64,000 nt of DNA from CAVXGU01 sp963761615. Lineage in GTDB: Bacteria; Acidobacteriota; Vicinamibacteria; Vicinamibacterales; CAVVIG01. Of the stretch, positions 1-8,407 are shown piece after piece; the stretch's first letter is position 1, and each line of letters begins with the position of its first letter. The position numbers and the translations under genes are program-made. The stretch spans positions 930,001 through 994,000 of the forward strand of contig CAVXGU010000003.1 of the NCBI GenBank assembly GCA_963761615.1, given 5' to 3'. The notes below the pieces were generated by a model. It was not told where the DNA came from. It searched no databases and saw nothing but the letters and a program-made list of their open reading frames with translations.

Positions 1-1345
1 CCCATCGTGGCCGGCAGCGTCCTGGGATCGCGCCGCGGGGGACTGCTCGTCGCCACCCTGAGCTCGGTGCTCTATGCCGGCCTGGTGCTGGCCCAGTACA
101 TCGACCGCGTCGGGCCTGCTGATCGATCCCTGGCTGACGACCGGCGCGCTCCCCGCGCGGACGGCCGGCGAGTTCATCGTGGCGCTCAACGTCTTCGGGT
201 TCTTCGCCGTGGCGGTCCTGAGCGGGTCGCTCGCCGAGCGGGTGCGGTCGGCCGACGTCCGCCTGCTCGAGGCCTCCACCGAACTGGCCGATCTGCAGGC
301 CTTCAACCAGCACGTCATCGACAGCCTGTCGAGCGGCCTGGTGACGACGGATCCCGACGGTCGGGTGCTCACGTTCAACCACGGCGCGGAGGCGATTACC
401 GGCGTGCCGGCCGCGACGGCCGTGGGGCGGCCCAGCGCCGGCGTGCTGCAACTGCCGGACACCGTGCTCGACGCCCTGTCGGCCGGCTTGCCGGCGGGAG
501 GGGAGCGGGCCGAGTTCCGGTTCCGGACCGCCGACGGCCGCGGTGACGTGGAGATCGGCCTGGCCGTCACGCATCTGCAGACACCCGGCGGTCGGGCGGG
601 CTTCCTGTTCACGTTCCAGGACGTGACCCAGATCAAGCGCCTCGAGCGCGACGCGACCATCCAGCAACGGCTCGCCGCGGTCGGCGAGATGGCCGCGGGC
701 ATCGCGCACGAGATCCGCAATCCCCTGGCGTCGATGTCCGGGTCGATCCAGATCCTGCGTCAGGAGCTGCCGCTCAGCGCCGAGCAGGAGCAGCTCATGG
801 ACATCGTCCTGAGGGAGTCGGAGCGGCTGAACACCACGATCCGCTCGTTCCTCGCCTACGCGCGTCCGCAGCGCTTCGCGATCGCGCGCTTCGACGTCCG
901 GCGGGCGCTCAACGACACCGCGCTCCTGCTCCGGAACAGCTCCGAGGTCAAGGAGGGCCACGTCATCGACGTCGAGATGCCCGAGACCGAGCTCTGGTAC
1001 GAGGCCGACGAGGGGCAGGTCAAACAGATCGTCTGGAACCTGGCCACCAACGGCCTGCGGGCGATGCCGGACGGCGGGCGTCTCCGCCTGGTGGGCGCGG
1101 TCGAACCGGCGTCGGGCGGGGTCGTGCTCACGGTCGCCGACGAGGGCGTCGGCATCCCCGCCGAGGAGCTGGACGGCCTGTTCCAGCCCTTCCACGGCAG
1201 CTTCGTGAAGGGCAGCGGGCTCGGCCTCGCGATCGTCCATCGCATCGTCAGCGACTATCACGGCGAGATCCACGTGAGCTCGCAGCCCAATGCCGGCACC
1301 ACCGTTTCGGTCCGGCTTCCGGCCCGGGAGGTGGCCTGTCCATGA
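1..1345 (+). CDS. pilS: PilS-like sensor histidine kinase (5' end outside window, one apparent frameshift)
   Basis: Membrane sensor kinase that would phosphorylate PilR to control pilin transcription. The first ~110 bases read as a hydrophobic membrane segment in frame 1; the protein then continues in frame 2 with another membrane segment, a PAS domain (about nt 290-620), a HisKA dimerisation domain with the phospho-accepting His in the motif AHEIRNP (nt 707-709) and a HATPase domain with N box NLATNGLRAMP, G1 DEGVGIP and G2 KGSGLGLAI. The frame change falls at the GGG run 112-114; removing one G restores a continuous PilS-like protein. The 3' end overlaps pilR by ATGA. The assignment to PilS rather than another NtrB-like kinase rests on the adjacent pilR and pilA. 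Confidence 0.85.
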
Positions 1346-2757
1346 ATCCAGCCGTCGACGCCCCGCCCGCGGCCGCCGACCGGCGGCCTCCCCGCATCCT
1401 CGTCGTCGACGACGAGCGGTCGATGCGCGAGCTGCTGGCCATCGTGCTGCGCCGCGAGGGCTACGAGGTGCTGCTCGCCGAGAACGGACGCGCGGCCGTC
1501 GAGACGCTGGGGCGCGAGACGGTCGACCTGCTCATCTCGGACATCAAGATGCCGGATCTGAGCGGCGTGGAGGTGCTGCGCGCGGCGAAGCAGATCGACC
1601 AGGACATCCTGGGGATCATGATCACCGCGTTCGCGTCGACCGAGAGCGCGGTGGAGGCGATGCGCCTCGGCGCGTGCGACTACCTGACCAAGCCGTTCGA
1701 CGTCGACCTCCTCCGCATGAAGGTGCGGGAGAAGATCGAGAACCGCCAGATCCGGCAGGAGAACGTCCTCCTGAAGCGCAGCCTGGGGCTGTCGCACCAG
1801 TTCTCGAACATCATCGGCCGCAGCCCGGCGATGCTCGAGGTGTTCAAGATGATCGAGACCGTCGCCCGGACCAACAGCACGATTCTGCTGACGGGGGAGT
1901 CGGGCACGGGCAAGGGGCTGGTCGCCCAGGCGATCCATCACCACTCGCTGCGTCGCGACCGGCCGCTCGTCGCGCTCAACTGCGGCGCCCTGCCCGAGGC
2001 GCTCCTCGAGTCCGAGCTCTTCGGCCACATGCGCGGCGCCTTCACCGGCGCGGACGCCAACAAGAAGGGCCTGCTCGAAGTCGCCGAGCGGGGCACGGTC
2101 TTCCTCGACGAGATCGCCGAGATGAGCGCGGTCCTCCAGGTGAAGCTGCTGCGCGTGCTCCAGGAGCGCCGGTTCCGGCGCGTCGGCGGGCTCGAGGAGC
2201 TCTCGGCCGACATCCGCGTCATCGCCGCCACCAACCAGGACCTGACCCGCGCGGTTGCCGAGAACCGGTTCCGCGAGGACCTGTACTACCGCATCAACGT
2301 GATCCCGATCGCGCTCCCGCCCCTCCGGGAGCGGCGGGAGGACATCCCCCTGCTGGCCAAGCACTTCCTGGAGAAGTTCACCGAGCAGATGGGGAAGCCG
2401 GTGACCGGCATCTCGCAGGAGGCCCTCGGGCTGCTGGCGTCCTACGACTGGCCGGGCAACATCCGGGAGCTCGAGAACGTGATGGAGCGGGCCATTGCGC
2501 TGGAGGCGACGCCGACGGTCCTGCCCGACAGCCTGCCGCCCGCGGTCCGGGGCGAGCAGGCCCGCCAGGCGGCATCGGCCGCCGATCCGCTGCCGGAGTC
2601 GGGATTCGACCTCGAGGCGCACGTCCAGGAGATCGAGCGGGGGTACATCGCGGAGGCCCTGAAGCGCGCGGGGGGCGTCCAGGTCAAGGCGGCGGACCTG
2701 CTGGGTATGAGCTTCCGCTCCTTCCGCTATTACGTGAAGAAATACAACCTGCGTTGA
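1342..2757 (+). CDS. pilR: PilR, sigma-54-dependent response regulator
   Basis: 471-residue NtrC-family activator. An N-terminal receiver domain (about 18-135) carries phospho-acceptor D67 in the motif ISDIKMPD. The central AAA+ domain has Walker A GESGTGKG (185-192, with Gly where Glu is common), the sigma-54-contacting GAFTGA loop (232-237) and Walker B GTVFLDEI. A Fis-type helix-turn-helix ends the protein (about 430-471). It overlaps the upstream kinase by 4 bp (ATGA), so the two are translationally coupled. The next gene is pilA, preceded by a sigma-54 promoter and a palindrome, which fits PilR acting on pilA. Confidence 0.93.
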   Translation: MNPAVDAPPAAADRRPPRILVVDDERSMRELLAIVLRREGYEVLLAENGRAAVETLGRETVDLLISDIKMPDLSGVEVLRAAKQIDQDILGIMITAFASTESAVEAMRLGACDYLTKPFDVDLLRMKVREKIENRQIRQENVLLKRSLGLSHQFSNIIGRSPAMLEVFKMIETVARTNSTILLTGESGTGKGLVAQAIHHHSLRRDRPLVALNCGALPEALLESELFGHMRGAFTGADANKKGLLEVAERGTVFLDEIAEMSAVLQVKLLRVLQERRFRRVGGLEELSADIRVIAATNQDLTRAVAENRFREDLYYRINVIPIALPPLRERREDIPLLAKHFLEKFTEQMGKPVTGISQEALGLLASYDWPGNIRELENVMERAIALEATPTVLPDSLPPAVRGEQARQAASAADPLPESGFDLEAHVQEIERGYIAEALKRAGGVQVKAADLLGMSFRSFRYYVKKYNLR

Positions 2758-2773
2758 CACTTCGTGTCTGGCT

Positions 2774-2794
2774 GACTGACAATCGTTGTCAGTC
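2774..2794. promoter_or_regulatory. Perfect inverted repeat, candidate PilR upstream activating site
   Basis: Arms GACTGACAA (2774-2782) and TTGTCAGTC (2786-2794) pair perfectly around a 3-bp spacer. The palindrome lies about 110-130 bp upstream of the -24 element of the pilA sigma-54 promoter, a normal distance for an NtrC-family enhancer. The half-site contains TGTC, the core reported for PilR binding in other bacteria. A related TGTCAG palindrome lies upstream of the second minor-pilin set. Binding by PilR is inferred. Confidence 0.6.
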
Positions 2795-2901
2795 CAAGGC
2801 CTTCTCTTCGAGCCACGCGGTGCTGGATCAAGCTTCGACCTTCCCTGATAACACACCTGTTCAGAATGAGTTACGTGCCGATACTCCTCACATGGTTGTG
2901 G

Positions 2902-2918
2902 TTGGCACCATGGTTGCT
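2902..2918 (+). promoter_or_regulatory. Sigma-54 promoter of pilA
   Basis: TTGGCACCATGGTTGCT matches the -24/-12 consensus (TGGCACG-N4-TTGCW), with GG at 2904-2905 and GC at 2916-2917, exactly 12 bp apart. Transcription would begin near 2929, giving a leader of about 65 nt before the pilA ATG. The rest of the 2758-2994 gap holds the palindrome above and the pilA ribosome binding site AAGGAG (2981-2986). Confidence 0.85.
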
Positions 2919-2994
2919 CTATCGGGGGACGACACAAGACCCGAATGGGTCGGGATTGGTCAGCACCGATAGTGCTTTTTAAGGAGTCACTGCA

Positions 2995-3549
2995 ATGAAG
3001 AAGATGCGCAAGGTCGAAGGCTTCACCCTCATCGAGCTGCTGATCGTTGTCGCGATCATCGGCATCATCGCGGCGATCGCGATTCCCGGCCTGCTCCGCG
3101 CCCGTATGTCGGGCAACGAGGCGTCGGCCATCGGCTCGCTGCGCGCCATCAACAGCGGTCAGGCCAGCTACTCGTCGAGCTGCGCCCAGGGCGGCTACGC
3201 GGTTACGCTGGACGACCTCGCGAAGGCCCCGGCGAACAGCACCCAGGGCTTCATCTCGCCGGATCTGAGCACCAACGGCGTGACCAAGAGCGGCTACCAG
3301 GTTGGCATCGAGGAGGATGCGACGGCGGGCACGCAGGACATCTCCTCGCCGGCCGCGACGTGCAACACCTCGGTCGGCCAGCCGGTGAGCTCCTACTTCG
3401 CCGGTGCAGTCCCTGTGACCCCCGGCGGCACCGGCACGCGGTGGTTCGCCACGGACACGCGCGGCACGATCTGGCAGGACTCGACGGCGTTGATCGCCAA
3501 CCCGATCGGCACGCCGGCGCCTGGCGCCAGCACCTCCCCGGTTCAGTAA
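2995..3549 (+). CDS. pilA: Type IV major pilin PilA
   Basis: 184-residue prepilin. The leader MKKMRKVEG is followed by FTLIELLIVVAIIGIIAAIA: cleavage after G9 by PilD, F10 as the N-methylated +1 residue, and the conserved +5 Glu at E14. The start is supported by AAGGAG 8 nt upstream. The globular part is short and contains exactly two cysteines, C63 and C123, which could form a disulfide. It sits behind a sigma-54 promoter and is followed by a hairpin terminator, so it can be expressed independently and strongly, as expected for the major subunit. Confidence 0.95.
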   Translation: MKKMRKVEGFTLIELLIVVAIIGIIAAIAIPGLLRARMSGNEASAIGSLRAINSGQASYSSSCAQGGYAVTLDDLAKAPANSTQGFISPDLSTNGVTKSGYQVGIEEDATAGTQDISSPAATCNTSVGQPVSSYFAGAVPVTPGGTGTRWFATDTRGTIWQDSTALIANPIGTPAPGASTSPVQ

Positions 3550-3569
3550 CGATCGTCACGCAACCCCCA

Positions 3570-3602
3570 CGAGCGGGATGCTCTCGAAGGGCATCCCGCT
3601 CG
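3570..3602 (+). terminator. Hairpin terminator after pilA
   Basis: A 12-bp perfect stem, CGAGCGGGATGC (3570-3581) with GCATCCCGCTCG (3591-3602), around a 9-nt loop, begins 20 nt after the pilA stop. Only a short T-rich stretch follows, so termination may be partial. Confidence 0.7.
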
Positions 3603-3642
3603 CGGCTTTGTACGGCGGCCGAGGATCGTCCGGGGCCGTTGC

Positions 3643-3672
3643 TTGACGGGGCCCTTCAGCTGCAGTTACAAC
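3643..3672 (+). promoter_or_regulatory. Candidate sigma-70 promoter of the VKOR-DsbA gene (leaderless geometry)
   Basis: TTGACG (3643-3648), an 18-bp spacer and TACAAC (3667-3672). The -10 box ends 7 bp before the ATG at 3680, so the transcript would start at or next to the start codon. No Shine-Dalgarno sequence is visible. Confidence 0.5.
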
Positions 3673-3679
3673 ACGTGCC

Positions 3680-4897
3680 ATGAGCAAGCTCGCCGCGCGG
3701 CTCACCCTGTTTTGTGCGATCGTCGGACTCGGCGCGTCGGCGGCGGCCCTCTACGTCCACTACCACCTCCTGACCGACCCCGCCTACGTCAGCGCCTGCG
3801 ACATCAACGAGACGTTCAGTTGCTCGCAGATCTATCTGAGTCGGTTCAGCACGGTCGGCGGAGTGCCGGTGGCAATCGGCGGCGCAGCCTGGTTCGCGGT
3901 GGCCGGACTGCTCGCGATCGCGGGCCTGACCGCTCCGGAGGAAACCCGTCAGAACGTCGCGAGCTACCTGTTCGGACTCTCCACACTCGCCCTCGCCGTC
4001 GTCCTGTACTTCGGCTATGTGTCGTTCGTCGTCCTCAAGGCCGCCTGCGTCTTCTGCCTCACGATGGACGCGGCCGTGGTGGGGACGTTCCTGGTGTCGG
4101 GCACCGCCGCGTCGGTGCCGATGGGCAGCCTGCCTCGGCGCGCGGTTCGCGACCTGGGCGCGCTGGCGTCCAGCCCGCTGGCCCTCGCGCTCACTGTGCT
4201 CCTCGCCGGCGGCGTGGCGGCATCGGCGGTGCTGTTCCCGCGCGAGGCGGTCCTGGCCGCCGCGGCCTCCGCTCCCGCGTCGGCGGCCTCCGCGGCGCCC
4301 GCCACGGCGGGGTCCGCGACCTCGGAGTTCGACCGATGGTACGCGTCGCAGCCGCGCGTCGACGTGCCGGTGTCGCGCGACGCGGCCACGGTGCTCGTGG
4401 TCAAGTTCAACGACTTCGAGTGTCCGGCGTGCAGCGACTCGTACGAGAAGTACAAGAGCATCTTCGCGAAGTACGACGCCGAGCGGCCGGGCCAGGTGAA
4501 GCTCGTGTTGAAGGACTTCCCGCTCGATGCCACGTGCAACGACACCCTGACGCAGACCGTTCACGCGGCGGCGTGCCAGGCGGCCGTCGCCGTCCGCCTG
4601 GCGCGGGAGCACGGCGAGGGCGACGCCCTGGAGGACTGGTTCTACACGAACCAGGAGTCGATGACGGCGGCGGTCGTCAAGGAGCAGGCCGCACGCGTGG
4701 GGCATGTCGCGGACTTCGACGCCCGCTACGAGGCCACGCTGGCCGAGGTCAAGGCCGACATCGCGCTGGGCCGCAGGCTCCAGGTCCGGGCGACGCCCAC
4801 GTTCTTCATCAACGGCGTCAAGATCGAGGGCGAGATGCCTCCGCAGTACTTCGACCAGGCGATCGCGTACGAGCTGCAGCACGGGCCATCCAGGTGA
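3680..4897 (+). CDS. VKOR-DsbA fusion, periplasmic disulfide-generating oxidoreductase
   Basis: 405 residues. The N-terminal part is a vitamin-K-epoxide-reductase-like membrane domain with several helices, a periplasmic loop cysteine pair (C40, C48) and the quinone-side CVFC pair (C123, C126). An Ala-rich linker (about 190-225) leads to a DsbA/thioredoxin domain with CPAC active site (C248, C251) and cis-Pro in RATPTF (P373). Such fusions pass electrons from substrate thiols through the thioredoxin domain to VKOR and then quinone, replacing DsbA/DsbB. Its position directly after pilA suggests pilins as clients (inference): PilA has one cysteine pair and the minor pilins have several. Confidence 0.9.
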   Translation: MSKLAARLTLFCAIVGLGASAAALYVHYHLLTDPAYVSACDINETFSCSQIYLSRFSTVGGVPVAIGGAAWFAVAGLLAIAGLTAPEETRQNVASYLFGLSTLALAVVLYFGYVSFVVLKAACVFCLTMDAAVVGTFLVSGTAASVPMGSLPRRAVRDLGALASSPLALALTVLLAGGVAASAVLFPREAVLAAAASAPASAASAAPATAGSATSEFDRWYASQPRVDVPVSRDAATVLVVKFNDFECPACSDSYEKYKSIFAKYDAERPGQVKLVLKDFPLDATCNDTLTQTVHAAACQAAVAVRLAREHGEGDALEDWFYTNQESMTAAVVKEQAARVGHVADFDARYEATLAEVKADIALGRRLQVRATPTFFINGVKIEGEMPPQYFDQAIAYELQHGPSR

Positions 4898-4904
4898 GAT
4901 CGTC

Positions 4905-5879
4905 GTGACGTCCGCGCTGGCCACCCACGAGCTGTCGAAGGATTACGCCGTCGGCTTCTGGAAGAAGCGGCGCTACCGGGCGCTCGACGGGCTGACGCTG
5001 GCGATTGAGCCGGGCGAGGTGTTCGGCTTCCTCGGTCCCAACGGCGCCGGCAAGACGACCACGCTGAAGCTGCTGATGCAGCTCGTCTTTCCGACCTCCG
5101 GAAGCGCCGAGCTGCTCGGGCGGCCGCTCGGCGATCTCGGCGCCAAGCGGAAGATCGGCTATCTCCCGGAGCATCCCTACTTCTACGACTACCTGACCGG
5201 CGAGGAGCTGGTGTCGTACTTCGCGGGCCTCTTCGGCTACGCCGGCGCCGACCGGCGCCGGCGCGTCGATCGGCTGCTCGACGAGGTCGGGATTGGCGCC
5301 GAGCGCCGCCTGCAGCTGCGCCGGTTCTCCAAGGGCATGCTGCAGCGGGTCGGCCTGGCGCAGGCGCTCGTCAACGATCCGGAGCTGGTCATTCTCGACG
5401 AGCCCATGTCCGGACTGGACCCGCTGGGACGGCGCGAGGTGCGCGCCCTGATCCTCCGGCTGCGCGACCGGGGCTGCACGGTCTTCTTCAGCTCGCACGT
5501 CCTGAGCGACGCCGAGGCGCTCTGCGGACGCGTCGCGATCCTGGCCAAGGGACGCCTGCTGGCGGTCGACCGCGTGAGCGGCGTCTCGGCGCTGCAGGCC
5601 CAGGGCTGGGAGCTCGTGATCTCGCACGCCGACGAGGCGCTGGTGGCGTCGCTCGGCGCCCGCATCACCGGCGCCGTGCGCATCGGACCGGGACGCTTCT
5701 CGCTCGAGCTGCCGCTCGAGCCTTCGCCCGACCGGCTGCTGGCCGAGCTGACGGCCGCCGGCGCCCGGCTGGTGTCCTTGAACCCGACGCGGCAGACGCT
5801 CGAGGATCTCTTCGTGCAGCAGGTGCGCGCCGTCGACGGTGTCGATCGCGGCCTGGGGCCGGGCGCCGTGGGCAGGTAG
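4905..5879 (+). CDS. ABC transporter ATP-binding protein (PilH-like position)
   Basis: 324 residues from the GTG at 4905, which lies 8 nt after the previous stop and begins just ahead of the conserved domain; longer frames upstream overlap the DsbA domain and read as shadow. Walker A is GPNGAGKTTT, the signature is the variant FSKGM and Walker B is LVILDEP; the D-loop SGLDP follows. A C-terminal ~90-residue extension is typical of ABC-2 type exporters. With the next two genes and pilD it reproduces the order seen in the Myxococcus xanthus pil cluster, where pilGHI encode an ABC system needed for pilus assembly. The PilH equivalence is inferred from synteny. Confidence 0.88.
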   Translation: MTSALATHELSKDYAVGFWKKRRYRALDGLTLAIEPGEVFGFLGPNGAGKTTTLKLLMQLVFPTSGSAELLGRPLGDLGAKRKIGYLPEHPYFYDYLTGEELVSYFAGLFGYAGADRRRRVDRLLDEVGIGAERRLQLRRFSKGMLQRVGLAQALVNDPELVILDEPMSGLDPLGRREVRALILRLRDRGCTVFFSSHVLSDAEALCGRVAILAKGRLLAVDRVSGVSALQAQGWELVISHADEALVASLGARITGAVRIGPGRFSLELPLEPSPDRLLAELTAAGARLVSLNPTRQTLEDLFVQQVRAVDGVDRGLGPGAVGR

Positions 5880-5885
5880 CGAGCC

Positions 5886-6692
5886 ATGCGTGCGACCTTG
5901 ATGATCGCCCTGAATGCCTTCCGGGAATCGGTGCGCGACAAGGTCCTGTACAACCTCGTGTTCTTCGCCATCCTGCTGATGGGGGCGTCCTACCTGATCG
6001 GCCAGCTGACGGCGGGGCAGGACGTGAAGATCATCAAGGACCTGGGGCTGGCGGCGATGTCGGTCTTCGGCCTGTTCATCGCGATCTTCATCGGCATCGG
6101 TCTGGTCTCGAAGGAAGTCGAGCGGCGGAGCGTCTACAGCCTGCTGGCCAAGCCCGTGCACCGCTACCAGATCGTCCTGGGCAAGTACCTGGGACTCGCG
6201 CTGACGCTCTTCGTCAACATCGCGATCATGGCGGTCGCCTTCTACGCCGTCCTGGCGTACATGAACTGGCAGACGTCCGACACCGTGCGCCGGGCCTGGG
6301 AGGCCTCGGCCCTCGACCCGGCCATGCTCAAGGCCGTGGGCCTCATCTTCGCCCAGCTCCTCATCGTGACGGCCATCGCCCTGTTCTTCTCGACCTTCTC
6401 CACGCCGATCCTGTCCGCGGCGCTGACGTTCGGGCTGTACATCGCGGGGCAGTTCAGCGCCGACCTGCGCAACTTCCAGCAGGTCGTCGCGTCGCCGACG
6501 GCGGCGCGGCTGGTGGGCGCGCTCTACTGGGTGCTGCCCAACCTCGCGCAGTTCGACGTGAAGGCGCGCGTGGTGCACGGGCAGCCCGTGCCCCTCGGCG
6601 CGATCGGCCTGGCGATGGTCTACGCGGCGCTGTACATCGGCATGCTGCTGACTGCCTCGATCGCGATCTTTGCCCAGCGGGATTTCAAGTGA
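5886..6692 (+). CDS. ABC-2 type permease (PilI-like position)
   Basis: 268-residue integral membrane protein with about six hydrophobic segments, including a long one near 25-60, one near 100-125 and a final one near 240-265. The N-terminus RATLMIALNAFRESVRDK and the internal VERRSVYSLLAKP are typical of ABC-2 permeases that pair with a stand-alone ATPase. It starts 6 nt after the ATPase stop and overlaps the following TPR gene by GTGA. Substrate is unknown; by synteny with Myxococcus pilGHI it may assist pilus assembly. Confidence 0.85.
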   Translation: MRATLMIALNAFRESVRDKVLYNLVFFAILLMGASYLIGQLTAGQDVKIIKDLGLAAMSVFGLFIAIFIGIGLVSKEVERRSVYSLLAKPVHRYQIVLGKYLGLALTLFVNIAIMAVAFYAVLAYMNWQTSDTVRRAWEASALDPAMLKAVGLIFAQLLIVTAIALFFSTFSTPILSAALTFGLYIAGQFSADLRNFQQVVASPTAARLVGALYWVLPNLAQFDVKARVVHGQPVPLGAIGLAMVYAALYIGMLLTASIAIFAQRDFK

Positions 6693-7639
6693 CCCTGGCC
6701 CGCAATGCCGCGGCGGTCGTCATCGTCGGCGTCCTGTTCGCGGGGGCGGCGTCGACCGAGGCGATGCGGGAGCGGCGGTACCCCGCTCCGCCGGTTGCCG
6801 AGGACGTGCTGTACCTGACGTCCTCACCCGTGGTCGCCCACCTGACCGCGGGCTTCCATGCCGTGGCCGCCGACCTGTACTGGATCCGCGCGATTCAGTA
6901 CTACGGCGGTGCCAGGCAGCGGCTCACCGCGGAGCAGCGGCTCGGCGTCCTGCCGCCGGTCGCGCTCAAAGCCGACGTGAGCGATTTCGACGCCCTGTAC
7001 CCCCTCCTCGACCTGACCACCACGCTCGATCCCCGGTTCACGATCGCGTACCGGTTCGGCGCCATCTTTCTCTCCGAGCCCTACCCGGGCGGCCCGGGCC
7101 GGCCGGACGAGGCCATCGAGCTGCTCGAAAAGGGATTGAAGGCTCAGCCCGATAAGTGGGAGTACATGGAGGACATCGGCTTCGTCTACTACTGGTCGCG
7201 CCACGAGTACGACGTCGCGGCGAGATGGTTCGACCAGGCGGCCGACGTGGCCGGTGCCCCCTGGTGGCTGCGCTCGCTGGCGGCCACGACGCTGGCGCAG
7301 GGGGGCGACCGGCAGTCGTCGCGGGTGATGTGGCAGTCGATCCGTGACTCCACGGACGTCGACTGGCTCCGGAGCGAGGCCGAGCGGCGGCTGGAGCAGC
7401 TGACCGCGCTCGACCAGATCGACCGCCTCCAGCCCCGGGTCGACGCCTACACGCGGCAGACCGGCGACGTGCCGGACGGCTGGATTCCCCTGATCCGGGC
7501 CCGCGTGCTGCCCGGCATTCCCACCGATCCCACCGGCACGCCGTATTCGCTGCACGGCGGCCGGGTTCGGGTCGCGCAGTCTTCGGCGCTCTATCCGCTG
7601 CCCGATGAGCCCGCGGCGCTGCCGCCGCCCGCGTCATGA
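6689..7639 (+). CDS. Membrane-anchored TPR-like protein of the pilus/ABC operon
   Basis: 316 residues from a GTG that overlaps the permease stop. A single N-terminal hydrophobic segment (about 5-22) would anchor it with the bulk in the periplasm. The remainder is helical and TPR-like, with segments such as IELLEKGLKAQPDKWEYMED and ARWFDQAADVAGAPWWLRS. It overlaps pilD by 4 bp. Proteins of this kind accompany ABC-2 systems next to pilD; it may be the functional counterpart of Myxococcus PilG (inference from position, not from sequence comparison). Confidence 0.7.
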   Translation: MTLARNAAAVVIVGVLFAGAASTEAMRERRYPAPPVAEDVLYLTSSPVVAHLTAGFHAVAADLYWIRAIQYYGGARQRLTAEQRLGVLPPVALKADVSDFDALYPLLDLTTTLDPRFTIAYRFGAIFLSEPYPGGPGRPDEAIELLEKGLKAQPDKWEYMEDIGFVYYWSRHEYDVAARWFDQAADVAGAPWWLRSLAATTLAQGGDRQSSRVMWQSIRDSTDVDWLRSEAERRLEQLTALDQIDRLQPRVDAYTRQTGDVPDGWIPLIRARVLPGIPTDPTGTPYSLHGGRVRVAQSSALYPLPDEPAALPPPAS

Positions 7640-8406
7640 CGCCGTCGATCGCCGTGATCTTCGCCGCCGCCTTCGGCGCGGTCGTCGGCAGCTTCCTCAA
7701 CGTCTGCATCTACCGCCTGCCGATCGGCAAGTCCGTCGCGTGGCCCGGGTCGGCGTGCCCGCATTGCGGCCGTGCGCTGTCGTGGTACGAGAACGTCCCC
7801 GTCGTGAGCTACCTCGTGCTCCGCGGCCGGTGCCGCACGTGCCGCGCGCCGATCGCCGCCCGCTATCCCGTGGTCGAAGCGCTCACGGCCGTGATGTTCG
7901 CGTTCGCCTGGACGTACTTCGGCCCCGGGCCGATCCTGGTCTCGCGCCTGCTGCTCGGCTGCGCCCTCATCGTGCTGTTCGCGATCGACCTCGAGCACCA
8001 CCTCCTGCCCAACGCGGTCACCCTGCCGGGCATCGTGGCGGGATTCGTCCTCAGCTTCGTCGCGGCGCCCGGCTGGGTGGACTCCCTCATCGGCATCGCG
8101 GTCGGCGGCGGGATCCTCTACGCGATGGCTGCGGCCTATTTCTGGTGGCGCAAGGAAGAGGGGCTGGGGATGGGCGACGTCAAGATGCTGGCGATGATCG
8201 GCGCCTTTCTCGGGTGGAAGCTGACGCTGATGACGCTCCTGCTCGCGTCGCTCTCGGGATCGGTCATCGGGCTGGCGCTCATCGTGACCCGGCGCGGAAA
8301 TCTGAAGTACGCGCTGCCGTTCGGCACGTTCCTCGCCATCGGCGCGGGCTTCGCCGCCACGGTCGGTCCGCAGCTGCTGTCGTGGTACGTCGGACAGTGG
8401 CGCTGA
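7636..8406 (+). CDS. pilD: Prepilin peptidase / N-methyltransferase PilD
   Basis: 256-residue polytopic aspartic protease that cleaves prepilin leaders after Gly and methylates the new N-terminus. The N-terminal part has the SFLNVCIYRLP motif and a zinc-type cysteine tetrad (CPHC ... CRTC), and the catalytic aspartates lie in AIDLEHHLLP and GMGDVKM. Length and motif order match full two-domain PilD/GspO enzymes. It would process PilA and the seven minor pilins encoded nearby. It overlaps the TPR gene by 4 bp and the next kinase starts 1 nt after its stop. Confidence 0.95.
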   Translation: MTPSIAVIFAAAFGAVVGSFLNVCIYRLPIGKSVAWPGSACPHCGRALSWYENVPVVSYLVLRGRCRTCRAPIAARYPVVEALTAVMFAFAWTYFGPGPILVSRLLLGCALIVLFAIDLEHHLLPNAVTLPGIVAGFVLSFVAAPGWVDSLIGIAVGGGILYAMAAAYFWWRKEEGLGMGDVKMLAMIGAFLGWKLTLMTLLLASLSGSVIGLALIVTRRGNLKYALPFGTFLAIGAGFAATVGPQLLSWYVGQWR

Positions 8407-8407
8407 C

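Noticed and set aside
1258..2937. Long minus-strand open frame over pilR and the pilA promoter
   Set aside because: Antisense of a complete response regulator; typical high-GC shadow.
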